From Novosphingobium resinovorum (GTDB lineage: Bacteria > Pseudomonadota > Alphaproteobacteria > Sphingomonadales > Sphingomonadaceae): DNA of 64,000 bases. The stretch spans positions 34,268-98,267 of the forward strand of contig NZ_BSFC01000035.1 of assembly GCF_027922145.1 (NCBI RefSeq), written 5' to 3'. A model generated the notes under the pieces. That model was not told the DNA's origin. It was given only the letters and a program-made list of their open reading frames with translations, and ran no database searches. The position numbers were made by a program, and so were the translations under genes. How positions within the stretch are numbered: the stretch's first letter is position 1; every line of letters starts with the position of its first letter. Of this stretch, positions 35,642 to 46,197 are shown one piece after another.

Positions 35642-38539
35642 ATGCGCAATGCAAACACGGCCTTGGGCCAGACCTCGCAAAGTCGGGGCATGATGGAAAG
35701 CTTTTCAGTGCGTTCGGCCCGTGCCCTGCTGCTGGCAGGTGCTGCGGTACCGCTGTTTCTTGCGGCTCCGGCGATGGCCCAGGGCGCGCCGACGCCTGCG
35801 GACGAGGAGCCGGTCAACGACATCGTCGTGACCGGTTCGCGCATCGTCGGCGACGGCTACAGCGCGCCCACGCCCGTGGCGGTGCTGGGCGAGGCGGACA
35901 TCGCCGCGCAGGCCCCGGCGAACATTTCCGACTTCGTGAACCAGATGCCTGCCATCGCCGGTTCGGGCACTTCGGGCACGAACTCGGGCGGGCTTTCGAA
36001 CGCGGGTGCGGGCATCAACTCGATCGGCCTGCGGGGGCTTGGCGTCGGCCGTACGCTGGTGCTGGTGGACGGGCAGCGCTCGGTCGCCTCGACCGTGGGC
36101 GGCACGGTGGACATCAACACGATCCCGCAGGATCTGGTGAAGCGGGTGGAAGTCATCACCGGTGGCGCTTCCGCCGCTTACGGGTCGGACGCGGTGGGCG
36201 GCGTCGTCAACTTCATCCTCGACACCGGCTACAAGGGCTTCAAGATCGGTGCCGACACCGGCATCTCGACCTATGGAGACGCCTTCAACTACCGCTTCAC
36301 CGGCACCGCGGGCTTCTCGTTGCTGGATGACCGGCTGCACCTGCTCACCAACGTGTCGTACTTCAAGCAGAACCGCGAGGAGGGGATCGACCGCGACTGG
36401 AACAACAAGGGTTATTTCCAGATCAATAACCCCGCCTACACCGCCACCAACGGCGAGCCACAGCGGCTGGTCGGCAGCGGGATCGGCCCGGCGGGGTACA
36501 CGGCGGGCGGCCTCATCACCAGCGGCCCGCTGCGCGGTACGTACTTCCTGGGCGAGGGGCAGACCGGGCAGCTCAACTACGGCACCGTCTCCAGCCCGTG
36601 GATGATCGGCGGCGACTGGCAGACCACGCTCGCCGGCCATGTCGGCACCAACACCCTCGTTCCGCTCGATGAACGCCTGAGCGCATTCCAGCGCGTCGGC
36701 TTCGAGATCACGCCCGACATCGAGATCTTCGGGCAGTTCTCCTACAACCGCTCGGTCAGCGCGTCCTCGTACCAGCAGACTCCCAGCACCGGGGTGACCA
36801 TCGCGGCGGACAATGCCTACCTGCTCAGCCAGTACCCCACCGTCGCGGCGCAGATGGCGGCGCAGGGGCTGTCCTCGATCACCGTGGGCACCTCCAACGC
36901 AGGCTTCCCGATCCCGGGCAGCAACATCAAGCGGCAGGTCTATCGCGGCGTCATCGGCGCCAAGGGCAAGTTCGACCTGTTCGACAAGCCGATGAACTGG
37001 GACGTCTACTACCAGAAAGGCGTCACCAAGGCGCGCGAGGAACTGACCAACACCTGGGTCAATTCGCGCATGGCGCTGGCGCAGGATGCGGTGTTCGACG
37101 GATCGGGCAACATCGTGTGCCGTTCCACGCTGACCAATCCGGGCAATGGCTGCGTGCCGATCGACCGGCTTGGCACCAACGGCCCTTCGCAGGCGGCGCT
37201 CGACTACATCTACAACGACGGCAACCAGCCGCTGCGCCACCAGACGATCAAGCAGGACGTCGCCGCCGCCACGATCTCGGGCAAGGCCTTCGCGCTTCCG
37301 GCGGGCGATCTGGCCTTTGCCACCGGCGTCGAATGGCGACGCGAGCAGATCAACGGCAGCGTGGATTCGCAGTACAATTCCGGCTGGCTCTACGGCAACT
37401 TCCGCGTCAACCAGGGTAAGTACGACGTCTATGAAGGCTTCCTCGAACTCGACGTGCCGATCTTCGACGGGATGAATGTCAACGCCGCCGCGCGCGGGAC
37501 GCATTATTCCACGTCGGGCTGGGTCGGTACGTGGAAGGTCGGCGCCAACTGGCAGGCCATGAACGCGCTGCGCTTCCGCGGCACGCTGAGCCACGACATC
37601 CGCGCGCCCAACCTCGACGAACTGTTCGCGGCGGGCACTGCGCGTACCAACACCGTCATCATCCCGGACGGCGCCGATGCCCCGCAGACCGGATCGCTGC
37701 AGTTCGTGCAGAACGCCTTCGGCAACTCCTCGCTCAAGCCCGAAGTGGCTGACGGCTGGACGCTGGGTGCGGTGTTCGAACCCAGCTTCCTGCCGGGCTT
37801 CTCGCTTTCCTTCGATTACTACCAGATCAAGATCAAGGACGCGATCGGCTCGATCACCGCGCAGCAGACGGTGGACCTGTGCTACGAACAGGGCATCTCC
37901 TCGTATTGCCCCAACATCAACTTCGTGAACGGGCAACTCAGCACGATCGACCTGACGCCGATCAACTTCGCCCGCCAGCAGACCAAGGGCTTCGACATCG
38001 AGGTCAGCTACACCGCGCAAGTCGGCCCCGGCACCCTGCGCCTGCACGGGCAGGCCACGCACTATATCGAGAACGTGGTCGATGACGGCATCAGCTTCCC
38101 GATCGACTATGCGGGCGTGCTGACCAATAATACCACCTATGCTTCGCCCGACTGGGTTTACCGCGTCAGCGCATTCTACGACATCGACCCGGTCAGCCTG
38201 AATCTGGTGGCGCGCGGCTTTACCAATGGCGTCTACGGCAACGACTGGATCGAGTGCGATGGCGACTGCCCGGCCAGCACCGCGCAGTACCGCACGATCA
38301 ACGACAATTCGATCAAGGGCGCGGTCTATTTCGACGCTTCGGTGGACTTCAAGTTCCCGGCGATGGGCGGCGGCATGGGCCACCTGACCTTCGTTGTGAA
38401 CAACCTGCTGAACAAGGACCCGGTGCTCGTCGGCAACGGTCCGGACGGCAACAACGTACCCGCGTATGCCCAGACCAACCGCAGCCGCTACGACGTGATC
38501 GGCCGCACCTTCCGCGTCTCCGCCAAGGTCGAGTTCTAA
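35642..38539 (+). CDS. TonB-dependent receptor of the M20/D-amino-acid locus
   Basis: 965 residues from ATG 35642 (AGGGAG about 10 nt upstream); ATG 35690 would give a shorter signal peptide. The signal peptide ends FLAAPAMAQG, and the TonB box NDIVVTGSR follows. The plug (about 70-200: LRGLGVGRTLVLVDGQRSV, DLVKRVEVITGGASAAYGSDAVGGVVNFI) and barrel end in RTFRVSAKVEF. The insertion-rich barrel and the SR-type TonB box fit the large sphingomonad receptors linked with peptide or polysaccharide use. The first M20 gene follows after 16 bp, so uptake and hydrolysis are coupled. Confidence 0.92.
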   Translation: MRNANTALGQTSQSRGMMESFSVRSARALLLAGAAVPLFLAAPAMAQGAPTPADEEPVNDIVVTGSRIVGDGYSAPTPVAVLGEADIAAQAPANISDFVNQMPAIAGSGTSGTNSGGLSNAGAGINSIGLRGLGVGRTLVLVDGQRSVASTVGGTVDINTIPQDLVKRVEVITGGASAAYGSDAVGGVVNFILDTGYKGFKIGADTGISTYGDAFNYRFTGTAGFSLLDDRLHLLTNVSYFKQNREEGIDRDWNNKGYFQINNPAYTATNGEPQRLVGSGIGPAGYTAGGLITSGPLRGTYFLGEGQTGQLNYGTVSSPWMIGGDWQTTLAGHVGTNTLVPLDERLSAFQRVGFEITPDIEIFGQFSYNRSVSASSYQQTPSTGVTIAADNAYLLSQYPTVAAQMAAQGLSSITVGTSNAGFPIPGSNIKRQVYRGVIGAKGKFDLFDKPMNWDVYYQKGVTKAREELTNTWVNSRMALAQDAVFDGSGNIVCRSTLTNPGNGCVPIDRLGTNGPSQAALDYIYNDGNQPLRHQTIKQDVAAATISGKAFALPAGDLAFATGVEWRREQINGSVDSQYNSGWLYGNFRVNQGKYDVYEGFLELDVPIFDGMNVNAAARGTHYSTSGWVGTWKVGANWQAMNALRFRGTLSHDIRAPNLDELFAAGTARTNTVIIPDGADAPQTGSLQFVQNAFGNSSLKPEVADGWTLGAVFEPSFLPGFSLSFDYYQIKIKDAIGSITAQQTVDLCYEQGISSYCPNINFVNGQLSTIDLTPINFARQQTKGFDIEVSYTAQVGPGTLRLHGQATHYIENVVDDGISFPIDYAGVLTNNTTYASPDWVYRVSAFYDIDPVSLNLVARGFTNGVYGNDWIECDGDCPASTAQYRTINDNSIKGAVYFDASVDFKFPAMGGGMGHLTFVVNNLLNKDPVLVGNGPDGNNVPAYAQTNRSRYDVIGRTFRVSAKVEF

Positions 38540-38555
38540 GAGAGGATTTCGGATC

Positions 38556-40148
38556 ATGAACACCGTCAAACGCGCCATGCTCGCCGCCGCCCTCGCCACC
38601 ACCGTTATGGGCGGCGCTCCCGCCCATGCCGCCGCCCCGCAAGCGCTCAAGGACGAGGTCGCGAAGGAAGTCGAGGCGCAGCGCAAGCAGATCCAGGTCA
38701 TGGTCGACCAGATCTTCAGCTTCGCCGAACCGGGCTTCCAGGAAGTCAGGACCAGCGAATACCTCACCGGCATCCTCGAAAAGAACGGCTTCACGGTGAC
38801 GCGCGGGGTGGCGGGCATTCCCACCGCCTTCACCGCCACCTGGGGCAAGGGCGGGCCGAAGATCGCGCTGGGCAGCGATATCGACGACGTGCTCGGCGTC
38901 TCGCAGACCCCCGGCCTGCCGTATCTCAAGCCCATCGTCGAAGGCGCGCCGGGGCATGGCGAGGGTCATAACTCGGGCATGCCGCTGATGGTCGCCGCCG
39001 CCATCGCGGTGAAGAAGGTGATGACCAAGCACGGCCTCGAAGGCCGCCTGATGCTGTGGCCGGGCGTCGCCGAGGAGTTGCTGGCGACCAAGGCCTATTA
39101 CGTGCGTGCAGGGCTGTTCAAGGACGTGGACGCCTCGATCTTCACCCACGTCAGTTCCGATTTCTCGACCGGCTACGGCGAGATGGGGAACAACGGCATG
39201 GTCTCGGTCGAATACAGCTTCAAGGGCAAGACCGCGCACTCGGCGGGCATGCCGTGGGAGGGCCGCAGCGCGCTCGACGCGGTGGAGATCATGGACGTCG
39301 CGTGGAACTTCCGGCGCGAACACCTACCGCTGACGCAGCGCTCGCACATGATCATCACCAACGGCGGCGGCCAGCCCAACGTGGTGCCGGACAAGGCCAG
39401 CATCTGGTACTTCTTCCGCGAGCGCACTTTCGCCGACATCCGCAAGCTCTACGAGACCGGTAACGACATCGCCAAGGCCGCCGCGCTCGCCACCGGCACT
39501 ACGGTCAGCCAGCAGACGCTGGGCTATGCGGCGCCCAACTTCGGCAATAAGCCGCTGGCCGAAGCCGCCTATGCCAACATCAAGGCGGTCGGCATGCCGC
39601 AGTGGAGCGCTGACGATCAGGCCTTCGCCAAGGCCGCGCAGACCTTCAACGACCGCAAGATCGAGCCGCTGAAGTCGGAAGTCGCCGAACTCTCGACCCC
39701 GGAGAATCGCAAGCCCTCCACCGGTGGCGGCTCGGACGACATCGGCGACATCATGTGGGCGGTGCCGACGATCACCATCCGCTTCCCCTCGAACATCCCC
39801 AACATGATCGGCCACAACTCCACTTCGGCCTTCGCGATGGCCACCCCGATCGCGCACAAGGGCGTCGAGGCGGGCGCCAAGGCGGTGGCGATGACGGTGC
39901 TCGATATCCTGACGACGCCGCAGCTGGTCACCGACGCCAAGACCTATTTCACCGACGTGCAGCTGAAGACCGACACCTATGCGCCGGTGCTGACCGACAA
40001 GGACGTGCCCGCGATCTGGCTGAACGAGCGCAACATGCAGCTCTACCGGCCGATGATGGAGAAGTACTACTACAACCCGGCGAAGTATCCGACCTACCTC
40101 GACCAGCTGGGCGTCAAGTACCCCACCCTGACGAAGCCGGCGGAGTAA
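38556..40148 (+). CDS. Exported M20-family amidohydrolase (AbgB-like), first copy
   Basis: 530 residues with a signal peptide (ATTVMGGAPAHAAA). M20/AbgB features: LGSDIDDVLGVSQ, GHGEGHNSGMPLM, WPGVAEELLATKAYY (Glu-Glu metal/catalytic pair) and the dimerisation insert KGKTAHSAGMPWEGRSALDAV. Such enzymes split N-acyl or aryl-amide bonds of amino acids, as AbgA/AbgB does with aminobenzoyl-glutamate. The export signal places this copy in the periplasm, unlike E. coli AbgB. A close paralogue starts at 40319. Confidence 0.9.
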   Translation: MNTVKRAMLAAALATTVMGGAPAHAAAPQALKDEVAKEVEAQRKQIQVMVDQIFSFAEPGFQEVRTSEYLTGILEKNGFTVTRGVAGIPTAFTATWGKGGPKIALGSDIDDVLGVSQTPGLPYLKPIVEGAPGHGEGHNSGMPLMVAAAIAVKKVMTKHGLEGRLMLWPGVAEELLATKAYYVRAGLFKDVDASIFTHVSSDFSTGYGEMGNNGMVSVEYSFKGKTAHSAGMPWEGRSALDAVEIMDVAWNFRREHLPLTQRSHMIITNGGGQPNVVPDKASIWYFFRERTFADIRKLYETGNDIAKAAALATGTTVSQQTLGYAAPNFGNKPLAEAAYANIKAVGMPQWSADDQAFAKAAQTFNDRKIEPLKSEVAELSTPENRKPSTGGGSDDIGDIMWAVPTITIRFPSNIPNMIGHNSTSAFAMATPIAHKGVEAGAKAVAMTVLDILTTPQLVTDAKTYFTDVQLKTDTYAPVLTDKDVPAIWLNERNMQLYRPMMEKYYYNPAKYPTYLDQLGVKYPTLTKPAE

Positions 40149-40191
40149 TCGGGATGCGCAGCAACACACATTCCTCTGCCTCCCCCACCCC

Positions 40192-40274
40192 CGTCATTGC
40201 GAGCGGCGAAGCCGCGCGGCAATCCAGGGCGGAGCCGCGCCGCTCTGGATTGCTTCGCTACGCTCGCAATGACG
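40192..40274. repeat. Palindromic repeat, family A copy 2, in the 5' part of the second M20 ORF
   Basis: An 83-bp palindrome with 13-bp outer arms CGTCATTGCGAGC (40192-40204) and its complement (40262-40274), and inner CAATCCAG/CTGGATTG, matching the copy at 12791-12881. It is read without stop in the frame that joins ATG 40154 to the second M20 gene, so it may be translated as an N-terminal insert. Confidence 0.85.
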
Positions 40275-40318
40275 AACGAGGGGGGGACGAGCAAGGCGCG
40301 GATAAGCGCGGGGCAAGC

Positions 40319-41926
40319 GTGCGCAGGTACGGTCTGCGTCCCCTGATCGCCGCCGCGCTTGCTGCGGCCTCGCTCATCCCCGGAGTCGCGCAGGCGGCTG
40401 CCGACCCGGCGCTCAAGCAGGAAGTCGCCGCCGCCGTCGAGGCGCAGCGCAAGCAGATCCAGGTCATGGTGGACGAGATCTACTCGTTCGCCGAACCGGG
40501 GTTCCAAGAGGTGAAGACCAGCGAGTACCTCGCCGGTATCCTCGAGAAGAACGGCTTCACCGTCGTGCGCGGCGTGGCCGGTGTCCCCACCGCCTTCACC
40601 GCCAGCTGGGGCACCGGCGGGCCGAAGATCGCGCTGGGCAGCGACATCGACGGGCTGCTCGGCGTATCGCAGGTGCCGGGCGTGGCGGAGGTCAAGCCGC
40701 TCACCGAAGGCGCACCCGGGCATGGCGAGGGCCACAATTCGGGCATGCCGCTGATGGTCGCCGCCGCGCTCGCCGCCAAGCAGGTGATGACGAAGCACGG
40801 GCTGCAGGGCCGCCTGATGCTGTGGCCGGGCGTCGCCGAGGAGCTGCTGGCGACCAAGGCGTACTATGTGCGCGCGGGGATGTTCAAGGACGTCGATGCC
40901 TCGATCTTCGCGCACGTCAACACCGGCTTCGGCACCGGCTGGGGCGACCTCGGCCTAACCGGCATGATCTCGGTCGAATACGAGTGGAAGGGCAAGACCG
41001 CCCACTCGGCCGCGATGCCGTGGGAGGGCCGCAGTGCGCTCGACGGGGTGGAGTTGATGGACGTCATGTGGAACTTCCGGCGCGAGCACCTCCCGCTCAC
41101 GCAGCGCTCGCACGACGTCATCACCAACGGCGGCGGCCAGCCCAACGTGGTGCCCGACAAGGCGAGCAGCTGGTACTACTTCCGCGACAAGGACTTCGCT
41201 TCGCTGCGCAACCTCTACGAAGTCGGCAACCAGATTTCGGAGGCCTCGGCGCTGGCGACGGGCACCACGGTCAGCCGCAAGGTGCTGGGCTTCGCCGCGC
41301 CGAACTACGGCAACAAGCCGCTGGCCGAGGCGCTCTACGCCAATATCGAGACGGTGGGCGTGCCGCAGTGGTCCGCCGCCGACCAGGCCTTCGCGAAGGC
41401 GGTGCAGGTGAAGAACCACCTCAAGGTCGCCCCGCTGCCGGATAAGGTCGCGCCGCTCTCCACCCCGGACCTGCGCGGCGATGCCAGCTTCGGCGGCTCG
41501 GACGATATCGGCGACGTGATGTGGACGGTGCCGACGGTCACCATCGGCTATCCGGCGAACATTCCCAACGTGATCTTCCACCACGCCACCGCCGCGATGG
41601 CGATGGCCACGCCGATCGCGCACAAGGGCACCGTCGTCGGCGCCAAGGCGGTGGCGATGACGATCCTCGATCTCGTCACCACGCCGCAGATCATCACGGA
41701 GGCCAAGACTTGGATGAAGGACGTCCAGCTCAAGGACCAGAAGTACGATCCGCTGATCGCCGCCACCGACATGCCCGCGATCGACCGCAACGCGCGCACG
41801 ATGGCGCAGATCCGCCCGGCGATGCAGCCCAGCTACTACGATCCGAAGAAGTACGATTCCTACCTCCAGCAACTGGGCATCGATTACGAGGCTTCGGGTC
41901 GCGAAACCTCCGGCGCGGGCAGCTAA
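40319..41926 (+). CDS. Exported M20-family amidohydrolase (AbgB-like), second copy
   Basis: 535 residues from GTG 40319, which gives a clean signal peptide (RRYGLRPLIAAALAAASLIP, then GVAQA). From there it runs parallel to the first copy: GHGEGHNSGMPLM, WPGVAEELLATKAYY, GKTAHSAAMPWEGRSALDGV. The alternative ATG 40154 has a better-looking ribosome-binding site (GGAG, 8 nt upstream), but its first 55 codons include a palindromic repeat element. The pair clearly arose by tandem duplication. Differences such as SDIDGLLGV versus SDIDDVLGV and YEWKGK versus YSFKGK suggest different substrate preference. A strong hairpin terminator follows at 41942. Confidence 0.85.
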   Translation: MRRYGLRPLIAAALAAASLIPGVAQAAADPALKQEVAAAVEAQRKQIQVMVDEIYSFAEPGFQEVKTSEYLAGILEKNGFTVVRGVAGVPTAFTASWGTGGPKIALGSDIDGLLGVSQVPGVAEVKPLTEGAPGHGEGHNSGMPLMVAAALAAKQVMTKHGLQGRLMLWPGVAEELLATKAYYVRAGMFKDVDASIFAHVNTGFGTGWGDLGLTGMISVEYEWKGKTAHSAAMPWEGRSALDGVELMDVMWNFRREHLPLTQRSHDVITNGGGQPNVVPDKASSWYYFRDKDFASLRNLYEVGNQISEASALATGTTVSRKVLGFAAPNYGNKPLAEALYANIETVGVPQWSAADQAFAKAVQVKNHLKVAPLPDKVAPLSTPDLRGDASFGGSDDIGDVMWTVPTVTIGYPANIPNVIFHHATAAMAMATPIAHKGTVVGAKAVAMTILDLVTTPQIITEAKTWMKDVQLKDQKYDPLIAATDMPAIDRNARTMAQIRPAMQPSYYDPKKYDSYLQQLGIDYEASGRETSGAGS

Positions 41927-41941
41927 GCCCCCCAGCGCGCC

Positions 41942-41998
41942 AACCGGCCGGGGTGCGAACACCCTGACAAGAGCCAACTGCCCCGGCCGGTTCTTTTC
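41942..41998 (+). terminator. Strong hairpin between the second M20 gene and dadA
   Basis: AACCGGCCGGGG (41942-41953) and CCCCGGCCGGTT (41981-41992) form a perfect 12-bp stem with a 27-nt loop, followed by CTTTTCCTT. It may end transcription or attenuate it ahead of the oxidoreductase gene. Confidence 0.7.
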
Positions 41999-42035
41999 CT
42001 TGAGACATCCTCCCTCCCACGAAGGGACCATGCAG

Positions 42036-43334
42036 ATGGCACGCATCATCGTCATCGGCGCCGGCATCACCGGCGTCACGGCCGCCTACGCCCTGCTTTC
42101 GCGCGGGCACGAGGTCACCCTGCTCGAGCGGCACCGCTACCCGGCGATGGAGACGTCCTTCGCCAATGGCGGGCAGCTTTCGGCCAGCAACGCCGAAGTG
42201 TGGAATTCGATGGCGACGATCGCCAAGGGCCTGCGCTGGCTGCTGCGCCCTGACGCGCCGCTGCTGTTCAACCCGCGTCCCTCGCTGCACAAGTATTCGT
42301 GGATGGCGCAGTTCGTCGGCGCCATCGGCAGGCACCACGCCAACACCGTGGAGACCACCCGCCTCGCCATCGCCGCGCGTCGCCACCTGTTCGACATCGC
42401 GACACGCGAAGGCATCGACTTCGACCTCTCGCGCTGCGGCATCCTCCATTTCTACCGCAACGCCGAGACCTTCGCGGCGGCCCGGCGCGGCAATGCGCTG
42501 CTGGTCGAGGGCGGGCTGGAGCGCGAGGAAGTCTCCCCCGCCGAGATCGCCCGCATCGAACCGGCGCTGCAAGGCGATTTCTGCGGCGGCTTCTTCACGC
42601 CGTCCGATTCCACGGGCGACATTCACAAGTTCACCACCGGCCTCGCCCGCGCCTGCGCCCGCCTTGGCGCGCGGTTCGTGCTGGGCGGCGAGGTGGACCA
42701 CATAGCGCTTCGGCCCGACGGTGTGTCGGTCCGGCTGCAGGCGGCGGGCGGCCTTGGGGAAGGATCCGATACCGGCCGCCTGCAGGACTTTTCGACCGAT
42801 GATCTCGGTGCCGAAACGGTCGTCGAGGGGGACATGGTGATGGTCTGCGCTGGCGTCGCCAGCCGCGCGCTGGCGGCGAAGCTGGGGGACCGGGTCAACA
42901 TCTACCCGGTCAAGGGCTACTCGATCACCGTCATGCTGAACGACGAAGAGAGCCGCGCCGCCGCGCCCGAGGTCAGCCTGCTCGACGAGGACGCCAAGAT
43001 TGTCACCAGCCGCCTCGGCGCGGACCGTTTCCGGGTGGCGGGCACGGCGGAGTTCAACGGCTTCAACCGCGACATCCGCGCCGACCGCATCCGCCCGCTG
43101 GTCGACTGGAGCGAGCGGCACTTCCCCGGCATGAGCACGCGCCAGGTGGTGCCGTGGGCGGGCCTGAGGCCGATGACGCCGACGATGATGCCCTTCGTCG
43201 GCCGGGGCAGGCATCCGCGCGTTTTCTACAACACCGGCCACGGCCATCTCGGCTGGACGCTCTCGGCAATCACCGCGGAACTGGTCGCGCAGATGATCCC
43301 GCCGGATGAGACCGAACAGCGCCGCAGCGCCTGA
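42036..43334 (+). CDS. D-amino-acid dehydrogenase-like FAD oxidoreductase (DadA family)
   Basis: 432 residues from ATG 42036 (AAGGGA 8 nt upstream); ATG 42030 is also possible. The N-terminal Rossmann motif VIGAGITGVTAAYALLSRGHEVTLLER, the NGGQLSASNAEVW block, the VYPVKGYSITV-like IYPVKGYSITVML at about 305 and the C-terminal GHGHLGWTLS are DadA signatures. It should oxidise D-amino acids to keto acids at the membrane with quinone as acceptor. The stretch at about residues 245-260 (DFSTDDLGAE) is encoded by a perfect copy of the replication iteron. The gene closes the second peptide locus and is convergent with the cyclase gene (4 bp apart). Confidence 0.9.
   Translation: MARIIVIGAGITGVTAAYALLSRGHEVTLLERHRYPAMETSFANGGQLSASNAEVWNSMATIAKGLRWLLRPDAPLLFNPRPSLHKYSWMAQFVGAIGRHHANTVETTRLAIAARRHLFDIATREGIDFDLSRCGILHFYRNAETFAAARRGNALLVEGGLEREEVSPAEIARIEPALQGDFCGGFFTPSDSTGDIHKFTTGLARACARLGARFVLGGEVDHIALRPDGVSVRLQAAGGLGEGSDTGRLQDFSTDDLGAETVVEGDMVMVCAGVASRALAAKLGDRVNIYPVKGYSITVMLNDEESRAAAPEVSLLDEDAKIVTSRLGADRFRVAGTAEFNGFNRDIRADRIRPLVDWSERHFPGMSTRQVVPWAGLRPMTPTMMPFVGRGRHPRVFYNTGHGHLGWTLSAITAELVAQMIPPDETEQRRSA
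42795..42812 (+). repeat. Orphan perfect iteron inside the dadA-like gene
   Basis: ACCGATGATCTCGGTGCC is identical to the origin iterons at 430-447 and 534-551; the match to the 430 copy extends to 20 bp (G before, G after). It is in frame and translated as part of STDDLGA. It lies more than 42 kb from the origin. Confidence 0.8.
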
Positions 43335-43338
43335 GGCG

Positions 43339-45177
<1,839 letters not shown>

Positions 45178-45292
45178 GGGAATCTCCGTATAAGCGGGAG
45201 ATAGAGCCCTCGGTCATCTGCCGCCGCGTTGCAATCGAAATTACAAAACTGAAATGTGACTTAAACGCGGCGGCAGGCGGTCTATCGGCGCG

Positions 45293-46090
45293 TCAGGCGA
45301 TGGTCGGCACGATCCCGCCTTCGACGCGGATCGCCGCACCGTTGGTGATGGCGCCGAGCGGGCTGGCGAGCAGCGCGACCTGCGCCGCGATCTCGTCAGC
45401 TTCGATCAAACGGCGGATGAGCGACAAGGGGCGCAGCTTGGCGAAGAATTCCGCCTCGCGCTCGGCTTCCGGCGCATCCTTGTTGTCGACGACCGAACGG
45501 ATGAACTCGACGATGCCTTCCGAGCGCGTCGGCCCGGGCATGACCGAATTCACTGTTACGCCGGTTCCGCGCGTCTGCTCGGCAAGGCCGCGCGCAATCG
45601 CCAGTTGGGCGGTCTTGGTCATGCCGTAATGGATCATCTCGCCGGGGATCACGAGCGCGCTTTCGCTGGCGATGAAGATCACGCGGCCCCAATCCTGTTC
45701 CAGCATCTTCGGGAAGTAGTGGCGGGCAAGGCGCGCGCCGCTGACGACGTTGACTTCGAAGAAGTGGTGCCAGTCCGCGTCGGTGATCTCGGTGAAGGGC
45801 TTGGCCTCGTAGATGCCGAGGTTGTTGACGAGGATATCGGCCTGCGGGACCGCGGCGATCAGGGTCTCGGCACCCTCGGCGGTTGCAGGGTCGGCGAGCA
45901 CGGCGCGTACCTTGCCGCCGTTTGCGGCGACTGCGCTGACCTTGGCTACCGCCTCGTCGAGCTTCGTCTGGTTGCGACCGGAGATGACGACGTCCACGCC
46001 CTCGGCGGCGAGGCGTTCGGCGATGGCGAGGCCGATGCCGGCCGTCGAGCCGGTGACTAGAGCGGACTTGCCGGTGAGTTTGAGATCCAT
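45293..46090 (-). CDS. SDR-family oxidoreductase
   Basis: 265 residues with the full classical SDR set: TGSTAGIG cofactor motif (residues about 13-20), NNLG (89-92), Ser142/Ser144 and the catalytic YGMTK (Tyr155, Lys159). GGIVP at the end is typical. It reduces or oxidises an unidentified carbonyl or alcohol with NAD(P)H. AAGGAATA lies 8 nt upstream of ATG 46090. It is divergent from the LysR gene at 46198, with a palindromic operator between, so it is probably the LysR target. Confidence 0.9.
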   Translation of the reverse strand: MDLKLTGKSALVTGSTAGIGLAIAERLAAEGVDVVISGRNQTKLDEAVAKVSAVAANGGKVRAVLADPATAEGAETLIAAVPQADILVNNLGIYEAKPFTEITDADWHHFFEVNVVSGARLARHYFPKMLEQDWGRVIFIASESALVIPGEMIHYGMTKTAQLAIARGLAEQTRGTGVTVNSVMPGPTRSEGIVEFIRSVVDNKDAPEAEREAEFFAKLRPLSLIRRLIEADEIAAQVALLASPLGAITNGAAIRVEGGIVPTIA

Positions 46091-46141
46091 GACGGGATAT
46101 TCCTTGCTGATGTGCCCTAAAATCTAGGTTGTCGCGTCATT

Positions 46142-46159
46142 GATGCATAGTGATGCATC
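46142..46159. promoter_or_regulatory. Candidate LysR operator in the SDR/LysR intergenic region
   Basis: GATGCAT and ATGCATC form an inverted repeat separated by AGTG within the 107-bp divergent promoter; TGATGCAT also occurs as a direct repeat (46141 and 46151). This is the best operator candidate for the adjacent LysR protein. Confidence 0.5.
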
Positions 46160-46197
46160 TGGCATATCAGAAGTGAATCAAAATCACGGATCGCGTC

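Noticed and set aside
35705..38935. Very long minus-strand open frame (1076 codons) opposite the TonB receptor
   Set aside because: It mirrors the receptor codons in GC-rich DNA, is Arg/Asp/Gly-rich, and has no domain or ribosome-binding site. The same reasoning removes the long antisense frames at 3988-5886, 10201-12825, 58578-61001 (minus) and 53224-55464 (plus).
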